This document shows positions 3,784 to 10,153 of a stretch of DNA of 10,153 nt, one piece after another. Position 1 is the first letter of the stretch; each line of letters starts with the position of its first letter. A program made the translations under genes and the position numbers. The DNA comes from Nitrososphaerales archaeon (GTDB lineage: Archaea > Thermoproteota > Nitrososphaeria > Nitrososphaerales > UBA183). The stretch is from positions 1 through 10,153 of the forward strand of contig JASHZW010000020.1 in assembly GCA_030042335.1 (NCBI GenBank), given 5' to 3'. The notes under the pieces were generated by a model. The model searched no databases, was not told where the DNA came from, and was given only the letters and a program-made list of their open reading frames with translations.

Positions 3784-5382
3784 TTGCAGTCAACGGATGC
3801 GAAGGAAGCGGAAACGACCAAAGAGGAGAGCAAACCGGTCCTGAAGAAGGATCTGGGACTCTGGAGCCTGGTGGGAATCGGAGCGGGCGGCATCATAGGG
3901 TCTGGAATCTTTGGCCTCATTGCCGTGTATGGCGCTGACGCCGGGCCAGCCCTGACTCTTGCAATTGTCTTCGTCGGCATCATAATGACCATGCTCGCTC
4001 TTGTGTACGCGGAGCTCGGATCCAGGTTCCCCATTACTGGCGGGCCGTACGCGATTCCCCGAATTGCTCTGGGCAACTCGGCAGGATATCTCGTGGGATG
4101 GGGATACTTTCTCTATGCCTTCACGGGCACCGCAGCAATAATTGATGTCTTCGTTACGTATCTCGGGTTCTACGTGCCAGGACTTTCGGTCGGGCTAACT
4201 CTAACTGATACCGGAATCGGGATCGCACTCGTGGCGCTAGCGATCTTTACGGTAATCAACGTGATGGGCGTCAAGTGGGGTGGGTTCTTCGGTATCGCCA
4301 CAACAGTCGCTAAGCTCGTCCCGCTCATTCTCTTTGCGGGGATAGGGTTGCTTTTCCTGCATTACGGTAACTTTACGCCATTCATGCCATTCGGATGGTC
4401 AGGAGTCGCAATCGCGATGGCACTCGCCGTCTTCATGTTCACCGGATTCGAAGCGGTTGTCATCCCCAGCGGTGAGGTCAAGAATCCGTCCAAGACCATT
4501 CCGAGAGCTATGATAATCACGATGGCCGTAGTCGTGGTCGTCTACGTTCTCATCGGCATAGCCTTCGTCGGCATGATCAACTGGTCAGGACTAGGCATGA
4601 ATGTTGGAGATTGGTCCTTCAGCACAGGAATAGGCAGTCTGGGGTCACCGCTCTCCGACGTTGCAAAGGGTGCAGGCTATGGACTGCTCGCAGCCGTCGT
4701 AACTATCGGCGCAATCATAAGCACGGCTGGAGCCGGGAGTGACTGGGTCCTCTTCCAGGGGCGCGTCCCGTATGCGATGGCAAATGACGGACTGTTCCCC
4801 AAGGTCATGGGGCGCGTTGACAAGAGATATGCCACACCAGCCCTCTCAATCGTTTTTGCGTCCGTGTTGACTGGCATCATCCAAGTGCTCTTCCCATTCT
4901 TCCCGAATGTGGTATTGCTTGCATCGATAACCACGCTTATCCCGTATGCAGCCGCTTCGGTCTCGCTCGCCATACTCAGAAAGAGCCCCAACCTTGGTGT
5001 CAAGGACCACTTCAGACTGCCGGCTGGGACGACGATAGCGTTCCTCGGATTTGTGCTCTCCAGCGTCCTGATCTACTGGGCGACGTGGCCGCTCACCCTG
5101 ATAGGCGTCGTGCTCACATTGCTTGGCTTCCCGCTATATCTGTTCGTCCAGAACAGAAAGATGGAGTTCCGAAGGCAGGCTTGGCTCTGGGTATATGTCA
5201 TTGGCCTAGCGCTGATCTCCTTCGTCGGTGATACGAACTTTATCACCTCTGGAGTACTTCCAATCCCCGGTCCTCTGGGTTATGTTCCGATGCCCTATGA
5301 CCTGGTGGTGGTGGCCATCTTTTCGAGCCTCATCTTCTTCTGGGCGTACAGGTGCAATGTAGGGAGGGTGGCCGAGAATTGA
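3784..5382 (+). CDS. APC-family amino acid permease, probable arginine/ornithine exchanger
   Basis: This 532-residue integral membrane protein has about 14 hydrophobic segments. A short charged cytoplasmic N-terminus precedes GAGGIIGSGIF (33-43), the broken first helix that binds the amino acid backbone in the APC superfamily. FTGFEAVVIPSGEVKNPSKTIPRA (from about 219) is the sixth helix and following loop, with E223 in the usual GFE position. Being first gene of the ADI operon, it probably swaps external arginine for internal ornithine, as ArcD does in bacteria; that substrate is inferred from context, and the protein is a LeuT-fold APC member, not a proven ArcD orthologue. TTG 3784 is the only start in frame after a TAG at 3751. 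The last codons overlap the next gene by 4 nt (TTGA), coupling their translation. The length fits 14-helix rather than 12-helix members. Confidence 0.8.
   Translation: MQSTDAKEAETTKEESKPVLKKDLGLWSLVGIGAGGIIGSGIFGLIAVYGADAGPALTLAIVFVGIIMTMLALVYAELGSRFPITGGPYAIPRIALGNSAGYLVGWGYFLYAFTGTAAIIDVFVTYLGFYVPGLSVGLTLTDTGIGIALVALAIFTVINVMGVKWGGFFGIATTVAKLVPLILFAGIGLLFLHYGNFTPFMPFGWSGVAIAMALAVFMFTGFEAVVIPSGEVKNPSKTIPRAMIITMAVVVVVYVLIGIAFVGMINWSGLGMNVGDWSFSTGIGSLGSPLSDVAKGAGYGLLAAVVTIGAIISTAGAGSDWVLFQGRVPYAMANDGLFPKVMGRVDKRYATPALSIVFASVLTGIIQVLFPFFPNVVLLASITTLIPYAAASVSLAILRKSPNLGVKDHFRLPAGTTIAFLGFVLSSVLIYWATWPLTLIGVVLTLLGFPLYLFVQNRKMEFRRQAWLWVYVIGLALISFVGDTNFITSGVLPIPGPLGYVPMPYDLVVVAIFSSLIFFWAYRCNVGRVAEN
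5363..5370 (+). promoter_or_regulatory. Ribosome binding site that fixes the carbamoyltransferase start
   Basis: GGAGGGTG ends 8 nt before TTG 5379 and is a good Shine-Dalgarno. It supports TTG 5379, and not the ATG at 5357 further inside the permease gene, as the start of the next gene. Confidence 0.5.
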
Positions 5383-6296
5383 GAAGCATTCTCTCTCTGT
5401 CCGACCTCTCCGCAAGTGAACTGGACGCGGTGATCAAGCGAGCTGCAGAGCTGAAGGAGGAAATCAAGCAGGAGAAAACCCTGTCGACCCTGAAGGGAAA
5501 GGTAGTTGGTGTACTCTTCGAGAAGCCCTCCACAAGAACGCGAACGAGCTTTGAGGTCGCGGCTCTAAGGCTAGGAGGTCACTCGCTCTATCTCGCTTCG
5601 AACGAGCTCCAATTGAGCAGGGGCGAACCCATCAAGGATACGGCGAGAATACTCGGCGACTACTTGAACGTAATCGTAGGGAGGGTATATTCTCACGATA
5701 CCTTGAAGCAGCTCGCCGCGTACTCGGGAATCCCCGTGATCAACGGCCTAAGCGATATCGAGCATCCCACACAGGTGATCTCTGACCTACTTACCGTAAA
5801 GGAAGTGAAGGGTAGGCTGAAGGGACTCACGCTCGCATACATCGGTGACGGCGACAATGTCTGCAACTCGCTCTTGCTCGGAGCTTCAATGGTTGGAATG
5901 AATATGGTGGTTGGGTGTCCCCCGGGGTATACACCCAACCCTGAGGTTCTGAATCTTGCGCAGCGGAAGGCGAAGAAATCGGGTTCAACCCTGGGGATAG
6001 TCAATGATCCGAAAATAGCCGCTTCTGGGGCCGACATACTCTACACGGATGTGTGGATCAGCATGGGAGAGGAGAAAGAGAGGAACCGAAGAATGCACGC
6101 TTTTCGGGACTATCAGATAAATGCTGAACTCCTGAAGCTGGCTGCCAAGGATGCAGTTGTAATGCACTGTCTTCCGGCTCATCGCGACTTGGAGATTACG
6201 GACGAAGTGATCGAAGGCAAACAATCGGTCGTCTGGCAACAGGGTGAGAACAAGCTCTATGGAGCCGCGGCCAGCTTGGAATTTGTGAAATCATGA
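5379..6296 (+). CDS. argF: Ornithine carbamoyltransferase (catabolic, ADI pathway)
   Basis: This 305-residue enzyme has the usual family length. FEKPSTRTRTSFEVA (STRTR at 51-55) binds carbamoyl phosphate, GLSDIEHPTQ carries the HPTQ block, and DVWISMGEE plus HCLPAHR near the C-terminus bind ornithine. This separates it from aspartate carbamoyltransferase. In this operon it most likely runs in the catabolic direction, splitting citrulline with phosphate into ornithine and carbamoyl phosphate; the same enzyme could also serve arginine synthesis, and sequence alone cannot tell which. TTG 5379 is chosen because a good Shine-Dalgarno precedes it and the N-terminus then matches the family (RSILSLSDLS). 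An ATG at 5352 in frame lies inside the permease gene. The gene overlaps the permease and the deiminase by 4 nt each. Confidence 0.92.
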   Translation: MRSILSLSDLSASELDAVIKRAAELKEEIKQEKTLSTLKGKVVGVLFEKPSTRTRTSFEVAALRLGGHSLYLASNELQLSRGEPIKDTARILGDYLNVIVGRVYSHDTLKQLAAYSGIPVINGLSDIEHPTQVISDLLTVKEVKGRLKGLTLAYIGDGDNVCNSLLLGASMVGMNMVVGCPPGYTPNPEVLNLAQRKAKKSGSTLGIVNDPKIAASGADILYTDVWISMGEEKERNRRMHAFRDYQINAELLKLAAKDAVVMHCLPAHRDLEITDEVIEGKQSVVWQQGENKLYGAAASLEFVKS

Positions 6297-7603
6297 CCGC
6301 CAAGATTAAGGCGGAATGGGAGAGGTTGCGCAGGGTCGCGGTCCACAGACCAGGGATAGAGATGTGGTTTGGCCTGCTTGCGCCATATGCCTCCCTCTAT
6401 GAGCGTGCCTTCAATCGATACGAGGCGAGGAAAGAGCACGACCTGCTCGAGTACACACTCAAACACGAGTTCAAGATAGAGGTCATACGCCTGAAGGATC
6501 AGATACTCGAAATCGCCGACCGCAAGCCCGAGGTCAGGTCGCGTCTTGTAAAGGCCGCTCTAGCGGATATGGAATTGGCCGGAGACGAGGCTGAGGTTCG
6601 GAACGCAAGAAGGGAGATGCTGGACGATACCAACGTCCTCGACGCAGGGCACTTCTTCAATATTCTTCTTCTCGAGCCAAAGCTCGACCTCGAGGAAGGG
6701 AGAGGAGCAAGAGCAATTCACGTGAATGTGACGGAGAGGACTCCTTTGGCTAACCTCTACTTTATGCGGGACCAGCAAGCGGTCACCGATAAGGGAATCT
6801 TCCTCTCACGGATGTCCAAACCTCAACGGAGGAAGGAGCCTAGAATCACCCGCCTCCTCTGGGAGAGTCTCGGCGAGAAGGTTGTCCACGAGACCCAAGC
6901 TCCAGGTACTTTCGAAGGCGGGGACTTCATCCCAATGAAGGACTTCGCGCTCGTTGGCACCGGCGATCGTACCAACGCAGCGGGGATCGAGCAGATGTTG
7001 AGCAACGGACTAAGCTTCGATGAAGTGGGCGTCGTGCACCAGCCCAATCATCCACTCATTCCAGGTAACGAAGCGGACCCGATGGTCGATATGCACTTGG
7101 ACACTTATTTCAACGTGGCAAGCAGCGGCGTCGTCGTAGGGTCGGAATTACTTCTGAAGGCTGCTATGGTCGATGTTTATCATCGAACGGGAAGGAATGG
7201 AAATTACGCCAAGAGTAAGAGTCCAAAAACGACAACGCTACACGATTACATCAGGAGCAAAGGCTTCGAGGTGATCAATCTTACTACCTTGGAACAACTC
7301 TCCTACGCTTCCAACTTCCTGTGCGTCAAGGATGGCACGATTCTAGCCGTCGAAGTGGATAGGATAGTCAAGAAGGTATTGACTGGCCTCCAGGAGCACG
7401 CCAAGAGAGATGCCAACAGGTACGGAAGACTCCTCGCACAAGCAAACAAGGACTATGAGGAGTTGAAGGATGAAGCTCACTTCTTTCCAAATAAGAAGGA
7501 GATCTATCAGTTTGGAATAGACGCCGTTCCACTGCAGCTCACCAACCTCACAGGTGGTTACGGGGGCGCACATTGCATGACCGCTGCGATGCACAGAGGC
7601 TGA
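6293..7603 (+). CDS. arcA: Arginine deiminase
   Basis: This 436-residue cytoplasmic enzyme hydrolyses arginine to citrulline and ammonia, the first step of the ADI pathway. All catalytic blocks of the family are visible in order: ANLYFMRDQQ (D160), FEGGDF (E208), MHLDTYFN (H268 and D270) and the C-terminal GGYGGAHCMT with the nucleophile C428. The usual family ending is GGPRCM, so the residues before the cysteine differ, with His in place of Arg. The protein is about 20-30 residues longer than typical bacterial ArcA. The insertions appear to lie in the N-terminal half, where a charged helical stretch (KPEVRSRLVKAALADMELAG) occurs, and before the C-terminus. ATG 6293 overlaps the preceding TGA (ATGA). 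Carbamate kinase follows 36 nt later. Function is well supported by motifs and by its neighbours. Confidence 0.92.
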   Translation: MTAKIKAEWERLRRVAVHRPGIEMWFGLLAPYASLYERAFNRYEARKEHDLLEYTLKHEFKIEVIRLKDQILEIADRKPEVRSRLVKAALADMELAGDEAEVRNARREMLDDTNVLDAGHFFNILLLEPKLDLEEGRGARAIHVNVTERTPLANLYFMRDQQAVTDKGIFLSRMSKPQRRKEPRITRLLWESLGEKVVHETQAPGTFEGGDFIPMKDFALVGTGDRTNAAGIEQMLSNGLSFDEVGVVHQPNHPLIPGNEADPMVDMHLDTYFNVASSGVVVGSELLLKAAMVDVYHRTGRNGNYAKSKSPKTTTLHDYIRSKGFEVINLTTLEQLSYASNFLCVKDGTILAVEVDRIVKKVLTGLQEHAKRDANRYGRLLAQANKDYEELKDEAHFFPNKKEIYQFGIDAVPLQLTNLTGGYGGAHCMTAAMHRG

Positions 7604-7639
7604 ATAGTGGTGGTCCTAGGTGCCTAAGGTCGTCGCATA

Positions 7640-8569
7640 TTGAGAATACTCGTTGCTCTCGGTGGAAACGCGATACTTCAGCCCAAGGAAAAAGGGACTG
7701 CGGATGAACAGTTCAGCAATGTACATCGGGCCTGTAAACACTTGGTGGAAATTATCAGGTTGGGTCACACAATCACGATTACCCACGGCAACGGTCCTCA
7801 GGTTGGCGACATCCTCCTGAAGGACGAATATGCAAAGGAAACGCTTCCACCGATGCCCTTAGACGTGTGCGGCGCAGAGTCCCAGGGAATGATTGGCTAC
7901 ATGATTCAGCAGTCGTTGAGGAACGAGCTCGCGCAGGCGGGGATGAGCCTACCCGTCGCGACGGTACTGACTGAGACGGTTGTTGATGCGAACGATCCGG
8001 CGTTCAAGAATCCGACAAAGCCGATAGGTCCTTTCTATACGGCAATGGAAGCAACGCGACTGCGAGAAGAGAGGGGTTGGCACCTTGTCAACGATAGCGG
8101 AAGAGGATTCAGAAGAGTTGTCCCTTCGCCAGCTCCGATCACAATAGTGGAGGACCAGACAATAAAGACTCTACTGGATAGCGACACCATAGTCATTGCT
8201 GCGGGCGGAGGAGGAATTCCGGTAACTTCGGGAAGCGAATCCAAAGGCACCGAAGCAGTCATCGACAAGGACCTTGGCGCAGCCGTACTCGCGAACTTGA
8301 TCAAGGCTGATATTCTTCTGATACTTACCGATGTCGAGAATATTTTCCTCAACTACGGACTGCCAACCCAAACGGCGTTGAAGCGTGTGACGGTGCAGGA
8401 CTGCAGACGATACATCGGCGAGGGTCAATTCGCCAAGGGCAGCATGCTCCCCAAGGTCGAAGCGGCAATTCACTTCCTTGAGTCTGGCGGCAAAGCCTCC
8501 ATAGTTTCCTCGCTCGAAAGTGCCAAAATCGCTCTAGATGGGAATGCCGGCACGACCATAGTGCCGTGA
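7640..8569 (+). CDS. arcC: Carbamate kinase
   Basis: This 309-residue enzyme, the usual length for the family, transfers the phosphate of carbamoyl phosphate to ADP and so makes the ATP of the ADI pathway; carbamate then breaks down to ammonia and CO2. MRILVALGGNAI starts the amino-acid-kinase fold, THGNGPQVG binds substrate, AAGGGGIPV and VIDKDLGAAVLA are the nucleotide and catalytic blocks, and FAKGSMLPKVEAA is the C-terminal signature. TTG 7640 is the only start in frame after the TAA at 7625 and matches the family N-terminus exactly; AAGGT about 9 nt before it may serve as a weak Shine-Dalgarno. The gap to the deiminase holds no promoter-like box, so it is read with the operon. A pathway-independent role in making carbamoyl phosphate is less likely here. 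Confidence 0.92.
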   Translation: MRILVALGGNAILQPKEKGTADEQFSNVHRACKHLVEIIRLGHTITITHGNGPQVGDILLKDEYAKETLPPMPLDVCGAESQGMIGYMIQQSLRNELAQAGMSLPVATVLTETVVDANDPAFKNPTKPIGPFYTAMEATRLREERGWHLVNDSGRGFRRVVPSPAPITIVEDQTIKTLLDSDTIVIAAGGGGIPVTSGSESKGTEAVIDKDLGAAVLANLIKADILLILTDVENIFLNYGLPTQTALKRVTVQDCRRYIGEGQFAKGSMLPKVEAAIHFLESGGKASIVSSLESAKIALDGNAGTTIVP

Positions 8570-8589
8570 GCTGTACAAAATATCTCACT

Positions 8590-8603
8590 GGTGTTGGGAC
8601 ACC
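8590..8603 (+). terminator. Hairpin after carbamate kinase
   Basis: GGTGT and ACACC pair perfectly around a TGGG loop, 20 nt after the carbamate kinase stop. There is no following T-run. It is the only structure near the operon end and may mark or stabilise the transcript 3' end. Confidence 0.25.
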
Positions 8604-8616
8604 GTAACATCGAAAG

Positions 8617-8878
8617 ATGCTGGTGAGGTATGACGGCTCTAAGAACGCGGGACGCTCTCCTTCGTGCGACGAATGTCGCGAGAGAGCAATCGGCCTCGTT
8701 GAGGATAATCGTGGCGATGGACGTCGTCTCTCTGGCGAACGCTCCCTTAACCTCCACTTCACGAGGGGAATTTGATAACAAAGCGGCCGAAGATGGATCG
8801 GATCTGATTGTCCTGGGGGAGAAGGGGATTTCCGGGATGGAAAGATTCCTGCTCGGGGCGTTTAATCCTCAAGCGTGA
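8617..8878 (+). pseudogene. Universal stress protein (UspA) remnant
   Basis: ATG 8617 opens MLVRYDGSKNA, the first strand and loop of a UspA domain. The frame is then lost, and the next frame continues the same domain as RDALLRATNVAREQSASLRIIVAMDVVS. Removing one G from the GGG at 8649-8651 joins them. The protein then jumps to AAEDGSDLIVLGEKGISGMERFLLGAF, the late UspA block with the G-x-x-G nucleotide-binding type loop, so most of the middle third of the roughly 140-residue domain is missing. It ends early (NPQA) without the final strand. It thus combines a frameshift, an internal deletion and a truncated end. UspA proteins are often found beside transporters and ADI genes, so this was probably an operon associate that has decayed. 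The open frame from 8630 is the part a gene finder would call. Confidence 0.65.
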
Positions 8879-8895
8879 GTCATTCGAATTATGAC
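8879..8895 (+). repeat. Hairpin directly after the UspA remnant
   Basis: GTCAT and ATGAC pair perfectly around the 7-base loop TCGAATT, beginning right after the TGA. A 5-bp stem with a 7-base TCGAA-containing loop again recalls a tRNA T-arm, shifted by one base. It lies between two convergent genes, so a bidirectional transcript end is also possible. Confidence 0.3.
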
Positions 8896-8971
8896 GTCTT
8901 AATAGTAGGGTAGGCAATACATCACAAACTTTCGAGCCTAGTACTCTCCCGGCTTCCCGCGAATGGAAGTT

Positions 8972-10153
8972 TCAAGAGCCAAGCCTTGCTTCGACATCTT
9001 CTTGCTCGATAAGGCCCCTGAGTTCGTCCGTCTTGAATCCACTGCGAGCCCCCAAGTAGAAGAAAAACAGGGCAAGTAGCGACACTACGCCGAAGTCCAC
9101 CGGGAATGGAATCATATCTCTGCCGTAACTGCCGAGATATGAGACAAACGTCAACAGAATCGAGTAAACAACAATCCAGAGTCCCTTCCGAATGTCCTTG
9201 ATGGGATACGCTCCGCGAGCCGTTGAGTACGCAAATAGGATCAATCCGAGCATGAACGCCAGCAACGAGTAGCCCGTGTAGGGCCACGTCGTCCAGTACA
9301 GGATGAGGCTGGACATCACGAAGGCCATCGGCGCGACAATCCTCACTGCAGGAACCCTGAATGTTCTCTTCAGCCCCGGAGCGCTCTTTCGTAACGCAAG
9401 AAGAGAGGTTGAGCCAGCGGCGTAGGTGAATACGGTAGCCGCGGTGCCTACTGTTGCGAGCTCGCTCCAGTTCGGGAAGGCGAATATGAAGAAGATGCCT
9501 GCGGCTAAGGAGACCAATAACGAGGTCCTAGGAACCCCATACTTCTTACTCACACCACTCATCCTCTTGCTCACGTGCCCTCCTTCGGCGAGAGCGTACA
9601 AGTCGCGGGCGGAAGAGCCGACGTACACTCCCACAGTTCCGAGCGGAGAGATTATGGAGTCAACGATCAGGATGGAGGCCAAGATGCCTATACCCAATAT
9701 CGTCATCAAGTGGTAGAATGGTGCGCTCGAGTAGATTCCAGAGCTAGAGAGGGCGGCCCAATCTCCGGCCGGCAGGCCGGATGCGCTCCATCTGATTCCT
9801 CCTATGAACGCAATCTGCAGGAGAGTGTAAAGGACTATTGTTACCCCGACCGAAAGGAGCATGGCGCGGGGTACATCCCTCTTGGGATTCTTCGCCTCCC
9901 CCGAGTAGTCCATTGCAGCGCGGAAACCGGTGTATGCGAAAACTATCCCGGCCGTGCCGACAGCCGAGAAGACAGGAGTGATGCCTCTTGGCGCGAACCC
10001 GCCGAACGATGTGAAGTTGGGCGGATAGAAGTAGAGAAGAGCGACTATGACCGTAACCGTCGGTATCAACAGCTTCCACCACGTAACCGCAGTGTTGAAT
10101 CGTGAAAAGAGTCTAACTCCGAACGAGTTGAGAAAGAAGGTGAGGACCAGAAT
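8972..10153 (-). CDS. APC-family amino acid permease, 5' end beyond the window
   Basis: The frame reads without a stop to the right edge, so the gene is partial: 393 residues are visible and roughly the first 100-150 are missing. It is a multi-helix APC permease. TGFRAAMDYSGEAKNPKRDVPRAM (around 9870-9945) is the sixth helix and loop, corresponding to GFEAVVIPSGEVKNPSKTIPRA of the permease at 3784. LRKSAPGLKRTFRVPAVRIVAPM followed by LILYWTTWP matches LRKSPNLGVKDHFRLP and LIYWATWP there, so the two are distant paralogues. GFR instead of GFE is the form seen in another archaeal APC subgroup, suggesting a different substrate. It runs convergently to the ADI operon and so is separately regulated. 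Its substrate cannot be told from sequence. The C-terminus (FKTDELRGLIEQEDVEARLGS) is a charged cytoplasmic tail. Confidence 0.8.
   Translation of the reverse strand: MLVLTFFLNSFGVRLFSRFNTAVTWWKLLIPTVTVIVALLYFYPPNFTSFGGFAPRGITPVFSAVGTAGIVFAYTGFRAAMDYSGEAKNPKRDVPRAMLLSVGVTIVLYTLLQIAFIGGIRWSASGLPAGDWAALSSSGIYSSAPFYHLMTILGIGILASILIVDSIISPLGTVGVYVGSSARDLYALAEGGHVSKRMSGVSKKYGVPRTSLLVSLAAGIFFIFAFPNWSELATVGTAATVFTYAAGSTSLLALRKSAPGLKRTFRVPAVRIVAPMAFVMSSLILYWTTWPYTGYSLLAFMLGLILFAYSTARGAYPIKDIRKGLWIVVYSILLTFVSYLGSYGRDMIPFPVDFGVVSLLALFFFYLGARSGFKTDELRGLIEQEDVEARLGS

Noticed and set aside
9426..10105. Plus-strand frames of 96 and 176 codons opposite the second permease
   Set aside because: They are antisense shadows of a clear membrane permease gene and have no coherent domain composition.
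1..10153. CRISPR array, insertion sequence or integrase gene
   Set aside because: I found no regularly spaced repeats and no transposase or recombinase motif in any frame, so the mobility argument rests only on the degenerate repeats.

Overview
The window looks like archaeal chromosomal DNA of moderate GC, roughly half by eye. Several genes have an AT-rich TATA-like box about 22-30 nt before a start codon and no Shine-Dalgarno (leaderless style). TTG and GTG starts are common, genes overlap by a few bases, and VapBC and Doc modules are mixed with single-subunit APC permeases. Lineage cannot be fixed from this sequence alone; a Thermoproteota/Nitrososphaeria-like or Thermoplasmatota-like archaeon would fit, at low confidence.

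Left part (1-3783) is an accessory region. It starts with a small winged-helix regulator (115-402), then a long gene-poor stretch with a decayed small gene (870-1077). Three toxin-antitoxin modules of different families follow: a ribbon-helix-helix VapB with a PIN toxin VapC (1121-1740); a Doc/Fic-fold toxin followed by an unannotated 37-residue ORF that may be its antitoxin (1942-2468); and an AbrB-type VapB with a second PIN toxin (about 2748-3402). The stretches between modules carry degenerate copies of a shared sequence that resembles the 3' end of a tRNA (T-arm-like TTCGAATC, then TCCCTTCCGGCCCA). One copy lies before each module and one after the last, as expected if modules were inserted at or moved with tRNA-end or attachment-type sites.

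Middle part (3784-8569) is a complete arginine deiminase (ADI) fermentation operon: a 14-helix APC permease (probable arginine/ornithine exchanger), ornithine carbamoyltransferase, arginine deiminase and carbamate kinase. The first three overlap by 4 nt and carbamate kinase follows after 36 nt. Together they would import arginine, convert it through citrulline to ornithine and carbamoyl phosphate, and make one ATP per arginine, releasing ammonia and CO2.

Right part holds a decayed universal stress protein gene (8617-8878) and, on the opposite strand, a second APC permease of a different subgroup running off the right edge.

A recurring oddity is reading-frame breaks that one added or lost base would explain. 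They occur in the small regulator, the decayed genes, the AbrB-type antitoxin and possibly the Doc start, while the long ADI genes are intact. This suggests real decay of dispensable genes, although sequencing error cannot be excluded from one sequence.
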